The notes below the pieces were generated by a model. That model saw nothing but the letters and a program-made list of their open reading frames with translations, was not told where the DNA came from and ran no database searches. DNA of 64,000 nucleotides from Hyphococcus sp. (GTDB lineage: Bacteria > Pseudomonadota > Alphaproteobacteria > Caulobacterales > Parvularculaceae): positions 124,001-188,000 of the forward strand of contig JANQON010000012.1 in NCBI GenBank assembly GCA_028289605.1, in the 5' to 3' direction. Positions 17,782 to 27,412 of this stretch are shown here, one piece after another; position 1 is the stretch's first letter, and every line of letters begins with the position of its first letter. The position numbers and the translations under genes were made by a program.

Positions 17782-19887
17782 TCAGCCTCCCGCGCGCACA
17801 AGAATGAACGTAACAAACACCGCGATGCCAATCAGCATGGCGAACGCATAGTGGTAGAGATAGCCTGACTGCAGCTTGACAATACGCTTGGCGTTGGCGG
17901 CGACAGTCGCGGCGATGCCGTCAGGGCCGACCGCATCGATGGTCTTGCCGTCGCCGTCGATCCACAAAAACCGGCCGATGCGCAATGCGGGTTTCACGAT
18001 GATGTAATCGTAGATCTCATCGAAATACCATTTGTTCTTCAGGAACGCGTAGATCATGCCGCCGGGGCGCAATAGTCCCGGCCGCAACGGATCGCCGCGA
18101 AGGTAATGCAGGGCCGCCGCCGAGGTGCCGAAGACCATGGCGATAAACGGCGACCAGAACACCCATTTCGGAATGTCGTGGTGACCGCCGCCGTGATCGG
18201 CTTCTTCTGCGTGCGCGTCATCGGCGTGCGCCGATGTTCCATGATCGTCCGCCGCGGCGTGATCATCGGCTGTTTTTTCCTCGCCATGGTGGGCGTCAGA
18301 GAAATACAGCGAACCGTTCCAGAACTCTTCTTTATTTTTGCCGACAAAGTCGCCGTAGAACACCATCCCAGCGATCAAGGCGCCCAGCGCCAGCGGCAGC
18401 AGCGGCGCCATCATCGTATCGGGAACGCCATGGGGATGTTTACGAACCTCTTCCGGCGCGCGCGACTTGCCCCAGAAGGTCAGGAAAATCAGCCGCCAGG
18501 AATAAAACGCGGTCATGACCGCCGCGAGCAGCCCCATCACGAAAGCGAACATGGCGAAGGCCCGCCCCCCTTCCGCCGCCGCATAGGCGCCCTCGATGAC
18601 AAGGTCTTTAGAGACAAATCCCGCCGTGCCGAGCGGTGCGCCGAACAAATACACTGTGGGAATACCGACGCCGGTAATTGCAATCGTACCGATCACCATG
18701 AGAATATGCGTCAGGGGAAGAATGTCTTTCACCCCGCCCATTTTCTTGATGTCCTGCTCGTGATGCATGGCGATGATCACGGCCCCGGACCCAAGGAACA
18801 AAAGCGCCTTGAAAAACGCATGCGTAAAGAGATGGAACATCGCCGCGCCATAGGCGCCGACGCCGGCGGCGAAAAACATGTAGCCGAGCTGCGAACAGGT
18901 CGAGTAGGCAACGACCTTTTTGATGTCGTCCTGCAGGAGGCCGACCGTGGCGGCGAAAAAGGCGGTCACGGCGCCGACGACGGTCACAAGCGCCGCGGCA
19001 TTCGGCGCATATTCATACATGACCGAACACCGGCAGACGAGAAAGACGCCCGCGGTCACCATGGTCGCCGCATGGATGAGCGCTGAAACCGGCGTCGGGC
19101 CTTCCATGGCGTCCGGCAGCCAGGTGTGCAGCAGGAACTGCGCCGACTTGCCCATGGCTCCGATGAATAAGAGGACCGCGATTACCGTCAGTGCATGCCA
19201 GTCATTGCCGAGGAAGGTGATGCGCAGCTCCTGGATCGGCGCGGCCGCGACGGCGCCGAACGGATCAACCACCGCATTGTTGCGGATCGCCTCGAAGACG
19301 GGATCGAATTCGATCGACCCGAAAACATAGAAGACGGCCATGATGCCGAGCGCGAAACCGAAATCGCCGACCCGGTTGACGACGAACGCCTTGATCGCCG
19401 CATCGTTCGCGGACTTCTTTTTGAACCAGAAGCCAATCAACAGATAAGACGCCAGGCCCACCCCTTCCCAGCCGAAAAAGAGCTGAAGAAAGTTGTCAGC
19501 GGTCACCAGGGTCAGCATCGCGAATGTGAACAGCGAGAGATAGGCGAAGAACCGCGACTGTTCGCCATACTCTTTCATGTACCCCATGGAATAGGTGTGC
19601 ACGAGGAACGAGACCGAATTGACGACCACGAGCATCACGGCCGAAAGCGTATCGAGGCGCACCGCCCAGTCGGCTTTGAAGTCGCCGGAACCGATCCACT
19701 CGAACAGCGTGATCGTGCGCGCATTGCCGCCGAGCGCGACGTCGAAGAACAGCACCCACGAATAGATCGCCGCGAGGAGCATCAGCCCGGTCGTCAACAA
19801 TTCGGCGGCGCGATATCCGAAGGCGCGCCCCACCGGCATCGCCAGCATGGCGCCGAACAGCGGCAGTAATACGACAAACGGTTCCAT
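17782..19887 (-). CDS. nuoL: NADH-quinone oxidoreductase subunit L
   Basis: 701 aa. The distal antiporter-like subunit of complex I with its long lateral helix at the C-terminus. Seen: [79 protein letters not shown]. Longer than the E. coli protein (613 aa): between the last helices there is an extra hydrophilic stretch rich in His, Asp and Ala (about residues 525-570, for example [18 protein letters not shown]), encoded near 18180-18310. The insertion is on a loop and does not touch the conserved channel motifs. Confidence 0.96.
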   Translation of the reverse strand: MEPFVVLLPLFGAMLAMPVGRAFGYRAAELLTTGLMLLAAIYSWVLFFDVALGGNARTITLFEWIGSGDFKADWAVRLDTLSAVMLVVVNSVSFLVHTYSMGYMKEYGEQSRFFAYLSLFTFAMLTLVTADNFLQLFFGWEGVGLASYLLIGFWFKKKSANDAAIKAFVVNRVGDFGFALGIMAVFYVFGSIEFDPVFEAIRNNAVVDPFGAVAAAPIQELRITFLGNDWHALTVIAVLLFIGAMGKSAQFLLHTWLPDAMEGPTPVSALIHAATMVTAGVFLVCRCSVMYEYAPNAAALVTVVGAVTAFFAATVGLLQDDIKKVVAYSTCSQLGYMFFAAGVGAYGAAMFHLFTHAFFKALLFLGSGAVIIAMHHEQDIKKMGGVKDILPLTHILMVIGTIAITGVGIPTVYLFGAPLGTAGFVSKDLVIEGAYAAAEGGRAFAMFAFVMGLLAAVMTAFYSWRLIFLTFWGKSRAPEEVRKHPHGVPDTMMAPLLPLALGALIAGMVFYGDFVGKNKEEFWNGSLYFSDAHHGEEKTADDHAAADDHGTSAHADDAHAEEADHGGGHHDIPKWVFWSPFIAMVFGTSAAALHYLRGDPLRPGLLRPGGMIYAFLKNKWYFDEIYDYIIVKPALRIGRFLWIDGDGKTIDAVGPDGIAATVAANAKRIVKLQSGYLYHYAFAMLIGIAVFVTFILVRAGG

Positions 19888-19906
19888 GATGCTGTTCCGT
19901 CCGTCC

Positions 19907-20218
19907 CTAGTTCTTCATCAGATTGGCGTCGTCGACGGCGATGTCGCCGCGATTGCGGAAAAAGGCGACCAGAATCGCAAGGCCGATCGCGGCTTCCGCG
20001 GCGGCGACGGTCAGCACCATAAAGGCGAAAATCTGACCCGTGAGATCTCCCAGAAACTGCGAAAAGGCGACGAGATTGATGTTCACCGAGAGCAACATCA
20101 GTTCAATCGACATCAGAATGACGATGACGTTTTTGCGGTTCAGAAATATGCCGGCCATGCCGATCGCGAACAAAATCGCGGCGACCGACAGATAATGGCC
20201 AAGTCCGATATCAACCAC
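19907..20218 (-). CDS. nuoK: NADH-quinone oxidoreductase subunit K
   Basis: 103 aa, three membrane helices. Complex I proton-channel subunit next to NuoJ. The pattern [17 protein letters not shown], then [30 protein letters not shown] with the two conserved Glu, is diagnostic. The start is set at GTG 20218, with AAGGGGCGGGG just upstream; a longer in-frame ORF would run into nuoJ and add a non-conserved leader. Confidence 0.95.
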   Translation of the reverse strand: MVDIGLGHYLSVAAILFAIGMAGIFLNRKNVIVILMSIELMLLSVNINLVAFSQFLGDLTGQIFAFMVLTVAAAEAAIGLAILVAFFRNRGDIAVDDANLMKN

Positions 20219-20234
20219 GCCCCGCCCCTTCTCT

Positions 20235-20864
20235 CTATGACAGTCCCTGGCCGGAGCCGATATCGACAAGTTCGACATCTTTTCCGCGGGCGACCTGTGC
20301 GGCCGGATCTTGTTTCTTGATGCCTTCGCGCATTCGGAATGTCAGCACGATCGCGCCGATCATGGCGATCAACAACACCATGCCGGCGATTTGAAAATAG
20401 TGGACGTAGTCGGTGTAAAGAACGAGCCCGATGGCCTCGATATTGGTGGGGCCGTTCGGGTCCGCCACCGTTTCGGCCGCCGTCGGCACGGGGTGTGCGC
20501 GGGCGAGGGTCGCCTCGTCCGGAAACGCCCAGAAGGCGAGCACCGTGATCAACTCAATAACAACCAGCGCCGCCAGGGCGAAGCCGATAGGCATATACTG
20601 CAAAAAGCCCTGTTTCATTTCCACGAAGTCCACGTCGAGCATCATCACGACGAATAGGAACAGGACCGCCACCGCGCCCACATAAACAACGATGAGGAGC
20701 ATCGCGAGATATTCCGCGCCCATCAGCACGAACAGGCCGGCGACGGAGATGAAGGCGCTGATCAAAAACAACACCGAATGCACGGGATTGCGCGCAGCGA
20801 TAACCATGAAGCCCGCCGCGACGGCGGCCAGGGCAAACACGTAAAAAGCGATGGCTCCGATCAT
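20235..20864 (-). CDS. nuoJ: NADH-quinone oxidoreductase subunit J
   Basis: 209 aa with five predicted membrane helices. The family motif [28 protein letters not shown] is intact. Start set at ATG 20864 ([15 protein letters not shown]), as in other NuoJ proteins. It is the first gene of this nuo segment; upstream lie an ICMT-like gene and prfB, not nuoI and nuoH, so the complex I operon is split between I and J in this genome. Confidence 0.95.
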   Translation of the reverse strand: MIGAIAFYVFALAAVAAGFMVIAARNPVHSVLFLISAFISVAGLFVLMGAEYLAMLLIVVYVGAVAVLFLFVVMMLDVDFVEMKQGFLQYMPIGFALAALVVIELITVLAFWAFPDEATLARAHPVPTAAETVADPNGPTNIEAIGLVLYTDYVHYFQIAGMVLLIAMIGAIVLTFRMREGIKKQDPAAQVARGKDVELVDIGSGQGLS

Positions 20865-21082
20865 ATCAGGTCCGACGGTCGGCTCCGCACGGCGCGGAGG
20901 CGCAAGAAAACTCAAAGCGACTGAACGCCGCTCCCACCGAGCTGGCGTGATGGACGGGACCGGGGCCCCACCGCAATGCGACGAAAGGACCTCGGGGCTT
21001 GAATTGCCGGGGTTTTAGACGGCTCCGTTCGCCTTTGCAAAGGGGGCGCGGCGCACTTTTCGCGTCATTTGATCGGGGCGCC

Positions 21083-21535
21083 CTACAGCCAGCGCCGTAC
21101 GCGGCGACAATAATCGACGTAATCAGCGCCGAACTTCTCCTGCAGCGCCCGCTCTTCGGGCTTGATCTGAAACGCGGTGATGTAAAGCGCCCATCCGACC
21201 AGGAGGAACGCATTGAGCGGGTTGGCGAGGTGCAATCCCCAGGCGACCAGGACGAACAGAAGCGCCAGATACATCGGGTTGCGGCTGAACCGATAAAGAC
21301 CGCTCGTCACCAGCGTGCTTGCGTTCTGGGGCTTCAACGGGTTCGGCGTTGTGCGCGCACGCAGGAACATCAGCCCGGCGATGATTTCCATCGCGACGCC
21401 GATGAGTCCGAGAAAGTAGACAAGAAACGCCCGTCCCGGAAAATCCACGGCGAGCCCCGGCGTCTGCCGCGCCAGGGCCCACATGGCGGCGGCGATGATG
21501 ATTCCCTGGACCGGCGGCGGGATGAGCAGTTTCAT
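21083..21535 (-). CDS. Isoprenylcysteine methyltransferase-like membrane methyltransferase
   Basis: 150 aa, four to five predicted membrane helices. The C-terminal half has the ICMT/phospholipid-methyltransferase pattern: TSGLYRFSRNPMYLALLFVLVAWG with the RNPMY motif, then IKPEERALQEKFGADYVDYCRRVRRWL with the EE and final Tyr/Arg residues of the S-adenosylmethionine site. The substrate is unknown. It lies between nuoJ and the DUF3806 gene on the same strand, 24 bp after the latter. Confidence 0.85.
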   Translation of the reverse strand: MKLLIPPPVQGIIIAAAMWALARQTPGLAVDFPGRAFLVYFLGLIGVAMEIIAGLMFLRARTTPNPLKPQNASTLVTSGLYRFSRNPMYLALLFVLVAWGLHLANPLNAFLLVGWALYITAFQIKPEERALQEKFGADYVDYCRRVRRWL

Positions 21536-21559
21536 GGCGCAGACCCGTATTTCGGTTTG

Positions 21560-21970
21560 TCAGCGTCGGCCATAGTCGCCCGAATCGAGCATTTTTTGAA
21601 CGGCGCTGATTGTATCGTCGCGCAGTTGCGCCACATCGATCGCGTCGGCGTTCGTGAGGCGCTTCTGAATCATGCTGATGGGGCTCAGATTTATCGAGGC
21701 GTCGGGGGGAGAAACAACCGTCTCTTCTCCATACTCGTCTATGACCCGCACCCATTCCCAACTGGTCTTGGCAACAACTAGCTCGCCGAACGCCAGTCCC
21801 AGACCAATCACCCCTTCCGGAAAATCCTGCTCCGACGTCAGGAAGAAATCATACAGCTCTTGAACCTTTTCGGTCGTCAGCGGGGTCTTTGAGTCCACCA
21901 ATTTCCCAGCAAGCTCTAGTCCCGCCATGCGCGCCCGCTCCTCCTCAGAGGTTAGAGCCCGGTAGGTCAC
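21560..21970 (-). CDS. DUF3806 domain protein
   Basis: 136 aa, predicted cytosolic. The segments [34 protein letters not shown] and [12 protein letters not shown] match the DUF3806 pattern; no function is known. The start is taken at GTG 21970 ([15 protein letters not shown]), which overlaps the last codons of prfB by 4 bases. A longer in-frame ORF reaches 22141 but lies inside prfB and is Arg/Pro-rich, typical of a shadow frame. Confidence 0.7.
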   Translation of the reverse strand: MTYRALTSEEERARMAGLELAGKLVDSKTPLTTEKVQELYDFFLTSEQDFPEGVIGLGLAFGELVVAKTSWEWVRVIDEYGEETVVSPPDASINLSPISMIQKRLTNADAIDVAQLRDDTISAVQKMLDSGDYGRR

Positions 21971-23089
21971 GTCGCCTCCTTGCCCGCCTCGCCGGAGATC
22001 CGCGCCGCCAGGGCTGCGGACATGAAAGCGTCGAGATCGCCGTCGAGCACGGCGTCGGGGCTCGGGCTCTCCACCTGCGTGCGAAGGTCTTTCACCATTT
22101 GATACGGCTGCAGCACGTAGGAGCGGATCTGGTGGCCCCAACCGATGTCGGATTTCGCCGCTTCGGTCGCCGCCGCCGCCTCCTCGCGCTTTTGCAGCTC
22201 AAGCTCATAAAGGCGCGCGCGGAGCAGGTTCCAGCAGGTCGCCCGGTTTTTGTGCTGCGATCGTTCGTTTTGCGACTGCACCACAATGCCCGTGGGCAGG
22301 TGGGTGATTCGCACCGCAGAGTCCGTTTTGTTCACATGCTGACCGCCGGCTCCGGACGCGCGAAAGGTGTCGACGCGGCAATCTGATTCGTTGAAGTCGA
22401 CCTCAATGCGGTCGTCGATTTCCGGATAAACCCACACAGAAGAAAAAGACGTGTGCCGACGGGCGTTCGAATCGTAAGGCGAGATCCGCACCAGCCGGTG
22501 CACGCCGGACTCGGTCTTGAGCCAGCCATAAGCGTTGTGGCCTTTGACATGGATGGTCGCCGATTTGATCCCGGCTTCGTCGCCCGACTGTTGTTCGATC
22601 ACGTCGACTTTGTAGCCATGTTGTTCCGCCCAGCGCACATACATGCGCAACAGCATCGCAGCCCAGTCGTTCGACTCTGTGCCGCCCGCGCCCGGGTGAA
22701 TTTCAACAAACGCGTTGTTGGCGTCGGCTTCGCCCGCCAGCAGCGCTTCGATCTCAGCTTTGGCGGCTCGGTCGCGCAGCGTTTTCAACATGCCTTGCGC
22801 TTCATCGAGGCTGGCTTCGTCGCCCTCTTCTTCAGCGAGCTCGGCAAGTTCGGAAATGTCGGACAGCTCGCCGTCAATTTCAGTAACGGCGTTCATCTGG
22901 GCCTCAAGGGCGTTGCGCCGCTGCATCAACGCCTGAGCCTCTTCGGGATTGTCCCAAAGAGACGGATCTTCAGCGCGCGCGTTTAGTTCGTCGAGATCCC
23001 GCTGGGCTTTATCCCAGTCAAAGACGCCTCCTCAGCAGTTCCAGCGACTGCTTGGTTTCCGCGATCAGCGCCTGCATCTCCGCGCGCAT
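21967..23089 (-). CDS. prfB: Peptide chain release factor 2 with programmed +1 frameshift
   Basis: 373 aa when joined. The first 23 codons (23089-23021) end [23 protein letters not shown] and are followed by an in-frame TGA at 23018-23020; skipping one base (CTT then GAC at 23019) continues into the full RF2 body. AGGAGG lies just upstream of CTTTGAC, the standard prfB frameshift element, so RF2 abundance regulates its own synthesis. The body has [16 protein letters not shown] for peptide release and a SPY-type stop-codon motif (ISPYDSN) where E. coli has SPF. GGAG precedes the ATG at 23089. RF2 reads UGA and UAA. Confidence 0.95.
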
Positions 23090-23157
23090 GGGTTTTCTCC
23101 ATTCCTCAAAACCGCTCGTTCCGGCGACAGCCGAAATCTTGTACGTTGTTATATGAG

Positions 23158-23177
23158 ATCCCGGCTTTCGCCGGGAT
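23158..23177. repeat. REP-like palindromic hairpin, copy 2
   Basis: ATCCCGGC, loop TTTC, GCCGGGAT, followed by GAGCGG. It is a related but slightly diverged member of the hairpin family at 14669 and 41571, lying between the PBP1A and prfB genes. Confidence 0.7.
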
Positions 23178-23213
23178 GAGCGGATCTCAAAGTATATGTT
23201 CGCGGCCGGTCGG

Positions 23214-25970
23214 CTAGTAAAGACCGTTGAGGTCTTCTTCCTGCGTTTCCTCAATCCCCGCTGACGTCAGCGGATCAAGGATCAGCTCTTCGCTGGTCGG
23301 GCCTGCGTCGACGATGTCGCCGGATTTGAACGCCTCGAGAATAACATTCGAATCGGCGGACGTCGCTCTCGCCCCGGTCTTGGCGTTGACCCGCACGAGT
23401 TGGACGCCGGACGGCACGCGGAACGGAATGCCTGGTTCTTCCTTCAGCGCCTCAACCATGAAGTCGGCGAAGATCGGCGCGGCGACCTTGCCGCCGGACT
23501 CGTCGCGTCCGAGCGTTTGCGGCATGTCAAAGCCGACATAGACCCCGGCCGCCAGGTCAGGCGAAAAGCCGACGAACCAGGCGTCCTTGTAGTCGTTCGT
23601 GGTGCCGGTCTTGCCGGCGAGCGGCTTGTCGGTCTTGCCGCCGACGGTGCGCCGCGCGGTGCCGCGTACGACGACCCCTTCGAGGATTGACGTGATCTGA
23701 TAAGCCGTCCGCGGATCGAGCACCTGTTCGCGCGGGTCCGCGAGTTGCGGTTCGGCTTGGCCGTACCAGAACGGCGCTTCGCATGCTGAACAAATGCGGT
23801 TGTCGCGAAGGTAGACGGTCTCGCCGCTCCGGTCTTGCACCCGGTCGATCAGCGACGGCGCAACACGCTTGCCGCCATTTACGAAAATCGAATAGGCCGC
23901 GGTGATGCGCATCAATGTCGTCTCGCCGGACCCGAGCGAAATCGCCAGCTCCCGCGGCAGGCGATCTGAGAGATTGAACCGTTCGATATACTCCATGATC
24001 GGCCCGATCCCGAGATCCTGCGCGAGCCTCGCCGTCATCGCATTGCGAGACTGTTCAACGCCCAGGCGCAGAGTCGAGTTTCCGTAATAGCGCCCTTCGA
24101 TATAGTTACCGGGCTTATACCAGCTGTCCTCGCCCGGCGCGACGAAAGGCGCATCGAGCACGGTTGACGCCGGCGTATAGCCGCTGTCCAGAGCGGCGGA
24201 GTACACGAACGGCTTAAACGTCGAGCCTGGCTGGCGCTCGGCCTGTACGGCGCGATTGAATTCCGACATGCGGAACGAGAAGCCGCCGACCATGGCGAGG
24301 ACGCGGCCCGTATGCGGATCAATGGCGATCAGGCCGCCATTGATCGCCGGCGGCTGACGCAACGCGAATGCGCCGTCGATGATATTGGCGCCGGCTGCGA
24401 CATATCGTTCGCCCTCTTCCGTAGTCGAAATCTCACGCGCCACATCTACGTAAACCACATCGCCTTCTTTGAGGATGTCATCCATGGACTCGACTTCAGG
24501 ACCGCGCTGGTTTGCGGAAACATGTTCGCGCGCCCAGTCCGCATGCGAAAGCGGAATGACGCCCTCTGTCCCGTCTTCAAATCCAATGGTCGCCTGATCC
24601 GCTCCGACATCAAGAACAAGCGCAGGCAGCCAGGGCGCAAGGTCGTCGGAGATAACCCTTTCGTCGCGCATGTCCTTGGCGAATGCGGCGAAGGTTTCGG
24701 TCCATTCCTCAACGGGCGCATCCATTTGGGCCACGGGGCCGCGCCAACCGTGCCGCTGATCATATTCGACGAGCCAGCGCCGGATCGCTCTGCCCGCCGC
24801 GCGTTGCATGCGCGGATCAACCGACGTCCGCACGGACAGGCCGCCGTCATAGAGAGCCTCCACGCCGTAAAGATCGACAATCTGCTTACGGACTTCTTCG
24901 GCGAAATACTCCATCGTCCATTCGCGGGCGCCGAGCGGCGGCGCGATAACGGCGCCGAGCGGCTGGGCGCGCGCTTCGTCAGCGGCTTCCTGAGTGATAT
25001 GGCCGTCCGCCAAAAGGCGCCCGATCACCCAGTTGCGCCGCGCCACGGCGCGGTCTTCATTGTCGATGGGATGATAGTTGGACGGTCCTTTTGTAATCGC
25101 CGCCAGGTAAGACGCCTCAGCGATCGTCAGGTCACTGAGAGACTTGTCGAAATAATTCAGCGCCGCCGCCGCAACGCCGTATGAGCGATTGCCAAGATAA
25201 ATCTCGTTCAGATAGAGCTCCAGGATGTGATCTTTGGTAAAGGCCGCTTCCATCTTTCTTGAGATCATCATCTCGCGCAGCTTGCGATCAATTTTTTGCT
25301 CGCTGGTCAGCAGGAAATTTTTGGCGACCTGCTGGGTGATGGTGGAGCCGCCTTCAAGACGCCGGCCCTGAAGGATATTCGAGATATTGGAAATCTGCGC
25401 ACGAACAAGACCGCGCATATCAAGGCCGGTGTGTTCGTAGAACGATTTGTCCTCGGCAGACACGAAAGCGAGCTTCACGTGATCAGGCATCTGTTCGATC
25501 GGCACGAAAAGGCGTCGCTCTCGAGCAAACTCAGCCACCAGCGATCCGTCGCCGGCGTAAACCCTGGTCGTCACCGGCGGCGCATATTCGGCAAGCTGAC
25601 CGTAATGCGGCAGATCTTTGCTGAGCTGATTCAAATACATGGCGGCGAAGACCGCCGCGCCAATCGCAGACAATGCGGCGACGGCAAAGCCGATCCCCGC
25701 CAGTTTCAATACACCCGACACCCATCCATCCCCTTTGGCCGGCGCTCGTTCCGTTTCTCGCGGCGGCGGCGCAGTCCGTTTCGGCGCAGCGAGCGCTTCC
25801 CCTTTTGCGCGCTCTTTATCGCCCAGTTCTATGGCGTCTTCCGCTGCGTTGTCGACACGGTCTTCGGACTGGGGCTTAGCGCGCTTGGTCGTCGACGGCG
25901 CAAACATATCGTGTTCAATATCTTCGCCGCCGCTTTTGGCGCCATTGCTATGGTCTTTGTCGTCGGTCAT
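23214..25970 (-). CDS. mrcA: Penicillin-binding protein 1A
   Basis: 918 aa bifunctional peptidoglycan synthase, membrane-anchored. A long hydrophilic cytosolic N-terminus (about 1-85, rich in Glu/Lys/Pro) precedes one membrane helix (GIGFAVAALSAIGAAVFAAM). The glycosyltransferase domain shows AFVSAEDKSFYEHTGLD with the catalytic Glu and GGSTITQQVAKNFLLT; the transpeptidase domain shows PGSTFKPF (active Ser), the SRN triad in VEQSRNAMTARL, and LAGKTGTTNDYKDAWFVG (KTG). Longer than average because of the N-terminal tail. The neighbours amiC, prfB and rne are the usual order in alphaproteobacteria. Confidence 0.96.
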   Translation of the reverse strand: MTDDKDHSNGAKSGGEDIEHDMFAPSTTKRAKPQSEDRVDNAAEDAIELGDKERAKGEALAAPKRTAPPPRETERAPAKGDGWVSGVLKLAGIGFAVAALSAIGAAVFAAMYLNQLSKDLPHYGQLAEYAPPVTTRVYAGDGSLVAEFARERRLFVPIEQMPDHVKLAFVSAEDKSFYEHTGLDMRGLVRAQISNISNILQGRRLEGGSTITQQVAKNFLLTSEQKIDRKLREMMISRKMEAAFTKDHILELYLNEIYLGNRSYGVAAAALNYFDKSLSDLTIAEASYLAAITKGPSNYHPIDNEDRAVARRNWVIGRLLADGHITQEAADEARAQPLGAVIAPPLGAREWTMEYFAEEVRKQIVDLYGVEALYDGGLSVRTSVDPRMQRAAGRAIRRWLVEYDQRHGWRGPVAQMDAPVEEWTETFAAFAKDMRDERVISDDLAPWLPALVLDVGADQATIGFEDGTEGVIPLSHADWAREHVSANQRGPEVESMDDILKEGDVVYVDVAREISTTEEGERYVAAGANIIDGAFALRQPPAINGGLIAIDPHTGRVLAMVGGFSFRMSEFNRAVQAERQPGSTFKPFVYSAALDSGYTPASTVLDAPFVAPGEDSWYKPGNYIEGRYYGNSTLRLGVEQSRNAMTARLAQDLGIGPIMEYIERFNLSDRLPRELAISLGSGETTLMRITAAYSIFVNGGKRVAPSLIDRVQDRSGETVYLRDNRICSACEAPFWYGQAEPQLADPREQVLDPRTAYQITSILEGVVVRGTARRTVGGKTDKPLAGKTGTTNDYKDAWFVGFSPDLAAGVYVGFDMPQTLGRDESGGKVAAPIFADFMVEALKEEPGIPFRVPSGVQLVRVNAKTGARATSADSNVILEAFKSGDIVDAGPTSEELILDPLTSAGIEETQEEDLNGLY

Positions 25971-26022
25971 CTATCATGCGCGCCGCAGCATTGCGTTGCG
26001 GTCCTCAACTGATTCCGTGCGC

Positions 26023-26040
26023 CGGCGTTAACCTTTGCCC
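26023..26040. promoter_or_regulatory. CGGCGTTAACCTTTGCCC motif between PBP1A and amidase genes
   Basis: Second occurrence of the string found upstream of mipZ (17 of 18 bases identical). It lies upstream of mrcA and downstream of amiC. It contains TTAACC, a possible CtrA half-site. Confidence 0.35.
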
Positions 26041-26128
26041 GGCGCGCCACCCCTACCGCATAATTGCGACGGCAGCGAGGCGCAAGCTGGACCGCCAGCG
26101 ATTAAATTTAGGTGTGGATTGGGCAGAA

Positions 26129-27412
26129 TCAGTTGGTTTCCATCGACCCGTTCTGGGCGAATCGCTGTTCGTCATGCTCGGCAAAGTAGCCGTCAATCGC
26201 CTTCGCCACAGCCGCCATGGTTCGGGCCCGCCATACTTTGGAATTGAGGTTGGCCTCGTCCTTGGCGTTGGAAATGAACGCCATCTCCAACAACACCGCC
26301 GGCACGTCCGGCGCCAGCAACACGCGCAGATCCGCCGTCCGGTGAGACCTGTTTAACAGCGGGATCACGCCGGTCAGCTCGCCCAACAGCTTTTCTGCAA
26401 ACCGTGACGACGCCGTGTTGGTGGCGTTTTGCGCGATATCAAACAAGATCTCGCCGACATACTTGTCTTCCCGGAATTCGCTCGCGTCGAGCTCATAAAT
26501 CGTATAGTCGCCCTGTGATTTGGCGAGACGGGCTGAGCGCTCGCTCCCCTCCTGCGACAACGTATAAACCGATCCGCCGCGAATCGCTTTTTGCGGGAGC
26601 GCGTCAGCGTGAAGGGAAATAAAGAGGTCGGCGCCAACGTCGCGGGCGAGCTTTTCGCGACGCGCCAGTTCCGCGCGTTGGCTTCTCAGGATTTTCGGAT
26701 CGTTATCGGATTCTCGAGTCAGGACCACTTTGTAACGCCCTGTTTTTTCAAGCAATTCCTTAAGTTTCAGGGCCGCTTTCAGGTTTACGTGCTTTTCCAG
26801 GGTGCCGCTTTGGCCCTGCGCGCCCGGATCGACGCCGCCATGACCGGCGTCCACGACAATCACGCGCTTCTCCAGCGGCTGCGCGTTAACCTCTTTCTGC
26901 GACCGGCTCGGCGCCACGAAGTCGTCGGTGCCGGCGGTGGCGCGTTCAATGACGGCGCCGAGATCGGGGTAGCGGGAGGGAAGACTCGCCAAAAAAGCCG
27001 CCTTATCGGCGCTGAGCAGATCGACAACCAGCCGGTGCTTGGCGACGCCGGGAGACGGCTCGATCAGAAACGTCTCTTTGATTTTCGCCGTCGTTTTAAA
27101 GGTCATCACCGCCCGCGTGCCGCCGTCGGCCCGCTTCAGGAACTGGTAGGTTGCTATGTGACCTTTGCCCCGCTGCGGGGCCATGACAACCGAAGCGACG
27201 GAAAGGTCTTGAAAATCAATAACTAAGCGCCCATTTCCGGCCTCATCGCCTGAAACAGCGTATGTTGGGGCGCCGATGATATCGAACACGATCCGGGTCT
27301 TACCCTTGTCGGGACCGAACCGGACTCCCTGGAGATCTGACGCCGCGGCGGCGGTCGTCGCGGCGACCACGGCAGCGAGCGTCAAAGATATGATCAAGCT
27401 AACGTTCTTCAT
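26129..27412 (-). CDS. amiC: N-acetylmuramoyl-L-alanine amidase (AmiC type)
   Basis: 427 aa periplasmic enzyme that removes the stem peptide from peptidoglycan for daughter-cell separation. The signal peptide ends near TTAAAASDLQG. An AMIN domain follows (about 25-125: GPDKGKTRIVFDIIGAPTY), which directs the enzyme to the septum, then an Amidase_3 zinc domain from about 185: VVDAGHGGVDPGAQG, a Glu in RYKVVLTRESDND, FISLHADALP, and VLLEMAFISN with the catalytic Glu. Start chosen at ATG 27412; a TTG-type extension to 27430 adds only 6 residues. It lies between mrcA and rne, 118 bp from a CtrA-type box at 27531. Confidence 0.93.
   Translation of the reverse strand: MKNVSLIISLTLAAVVAATTAAAASDLQGVRFGPDKGKTRIVFDIIGAPTYAVSGDEAGNGRLVIDFQDLSVASVVMAPQRGKGHIATYQFLKRADGGTRAVMTFKTTAKIKETFLIEPSPGVAKHRLVVDLLSADKAAFLASLPSRYPDLGAVIERATAGTDDFVAPSRSQKEVNAQPLEKRVIVVDAGHGGVDPGAQGQSGTLEKHVNLKAALKLKELLEKTGRYKVVLTRESDNDPKILRSQRAELARREKLARDVGADLFISLHADALPQKAIRGGSVYTLSQEGSERSARLAKSQGDYTIYELDASEFREDKYVGEILFDIAQNATNTASSRFAEKLLGELTGVIPLLNRSHRTADLRVLLAPDVPAVLLEMAFISNAKDEANLNSKVWRARTMAAVAKAIDGYFAEHDEQRFAQNGSMETN

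Noticed and set aside
17522-17851. Plus-strand frame over the nuoL/nuoM junction with His/Arg-rich peptide
   Set aside because: Antisense shadow of the nuo genes.
21971-22141. Longer form of the DUF3806 protein
   Set aside because: It lies inside prfB and the added residues are Arg/Pro-rich with no domain match.
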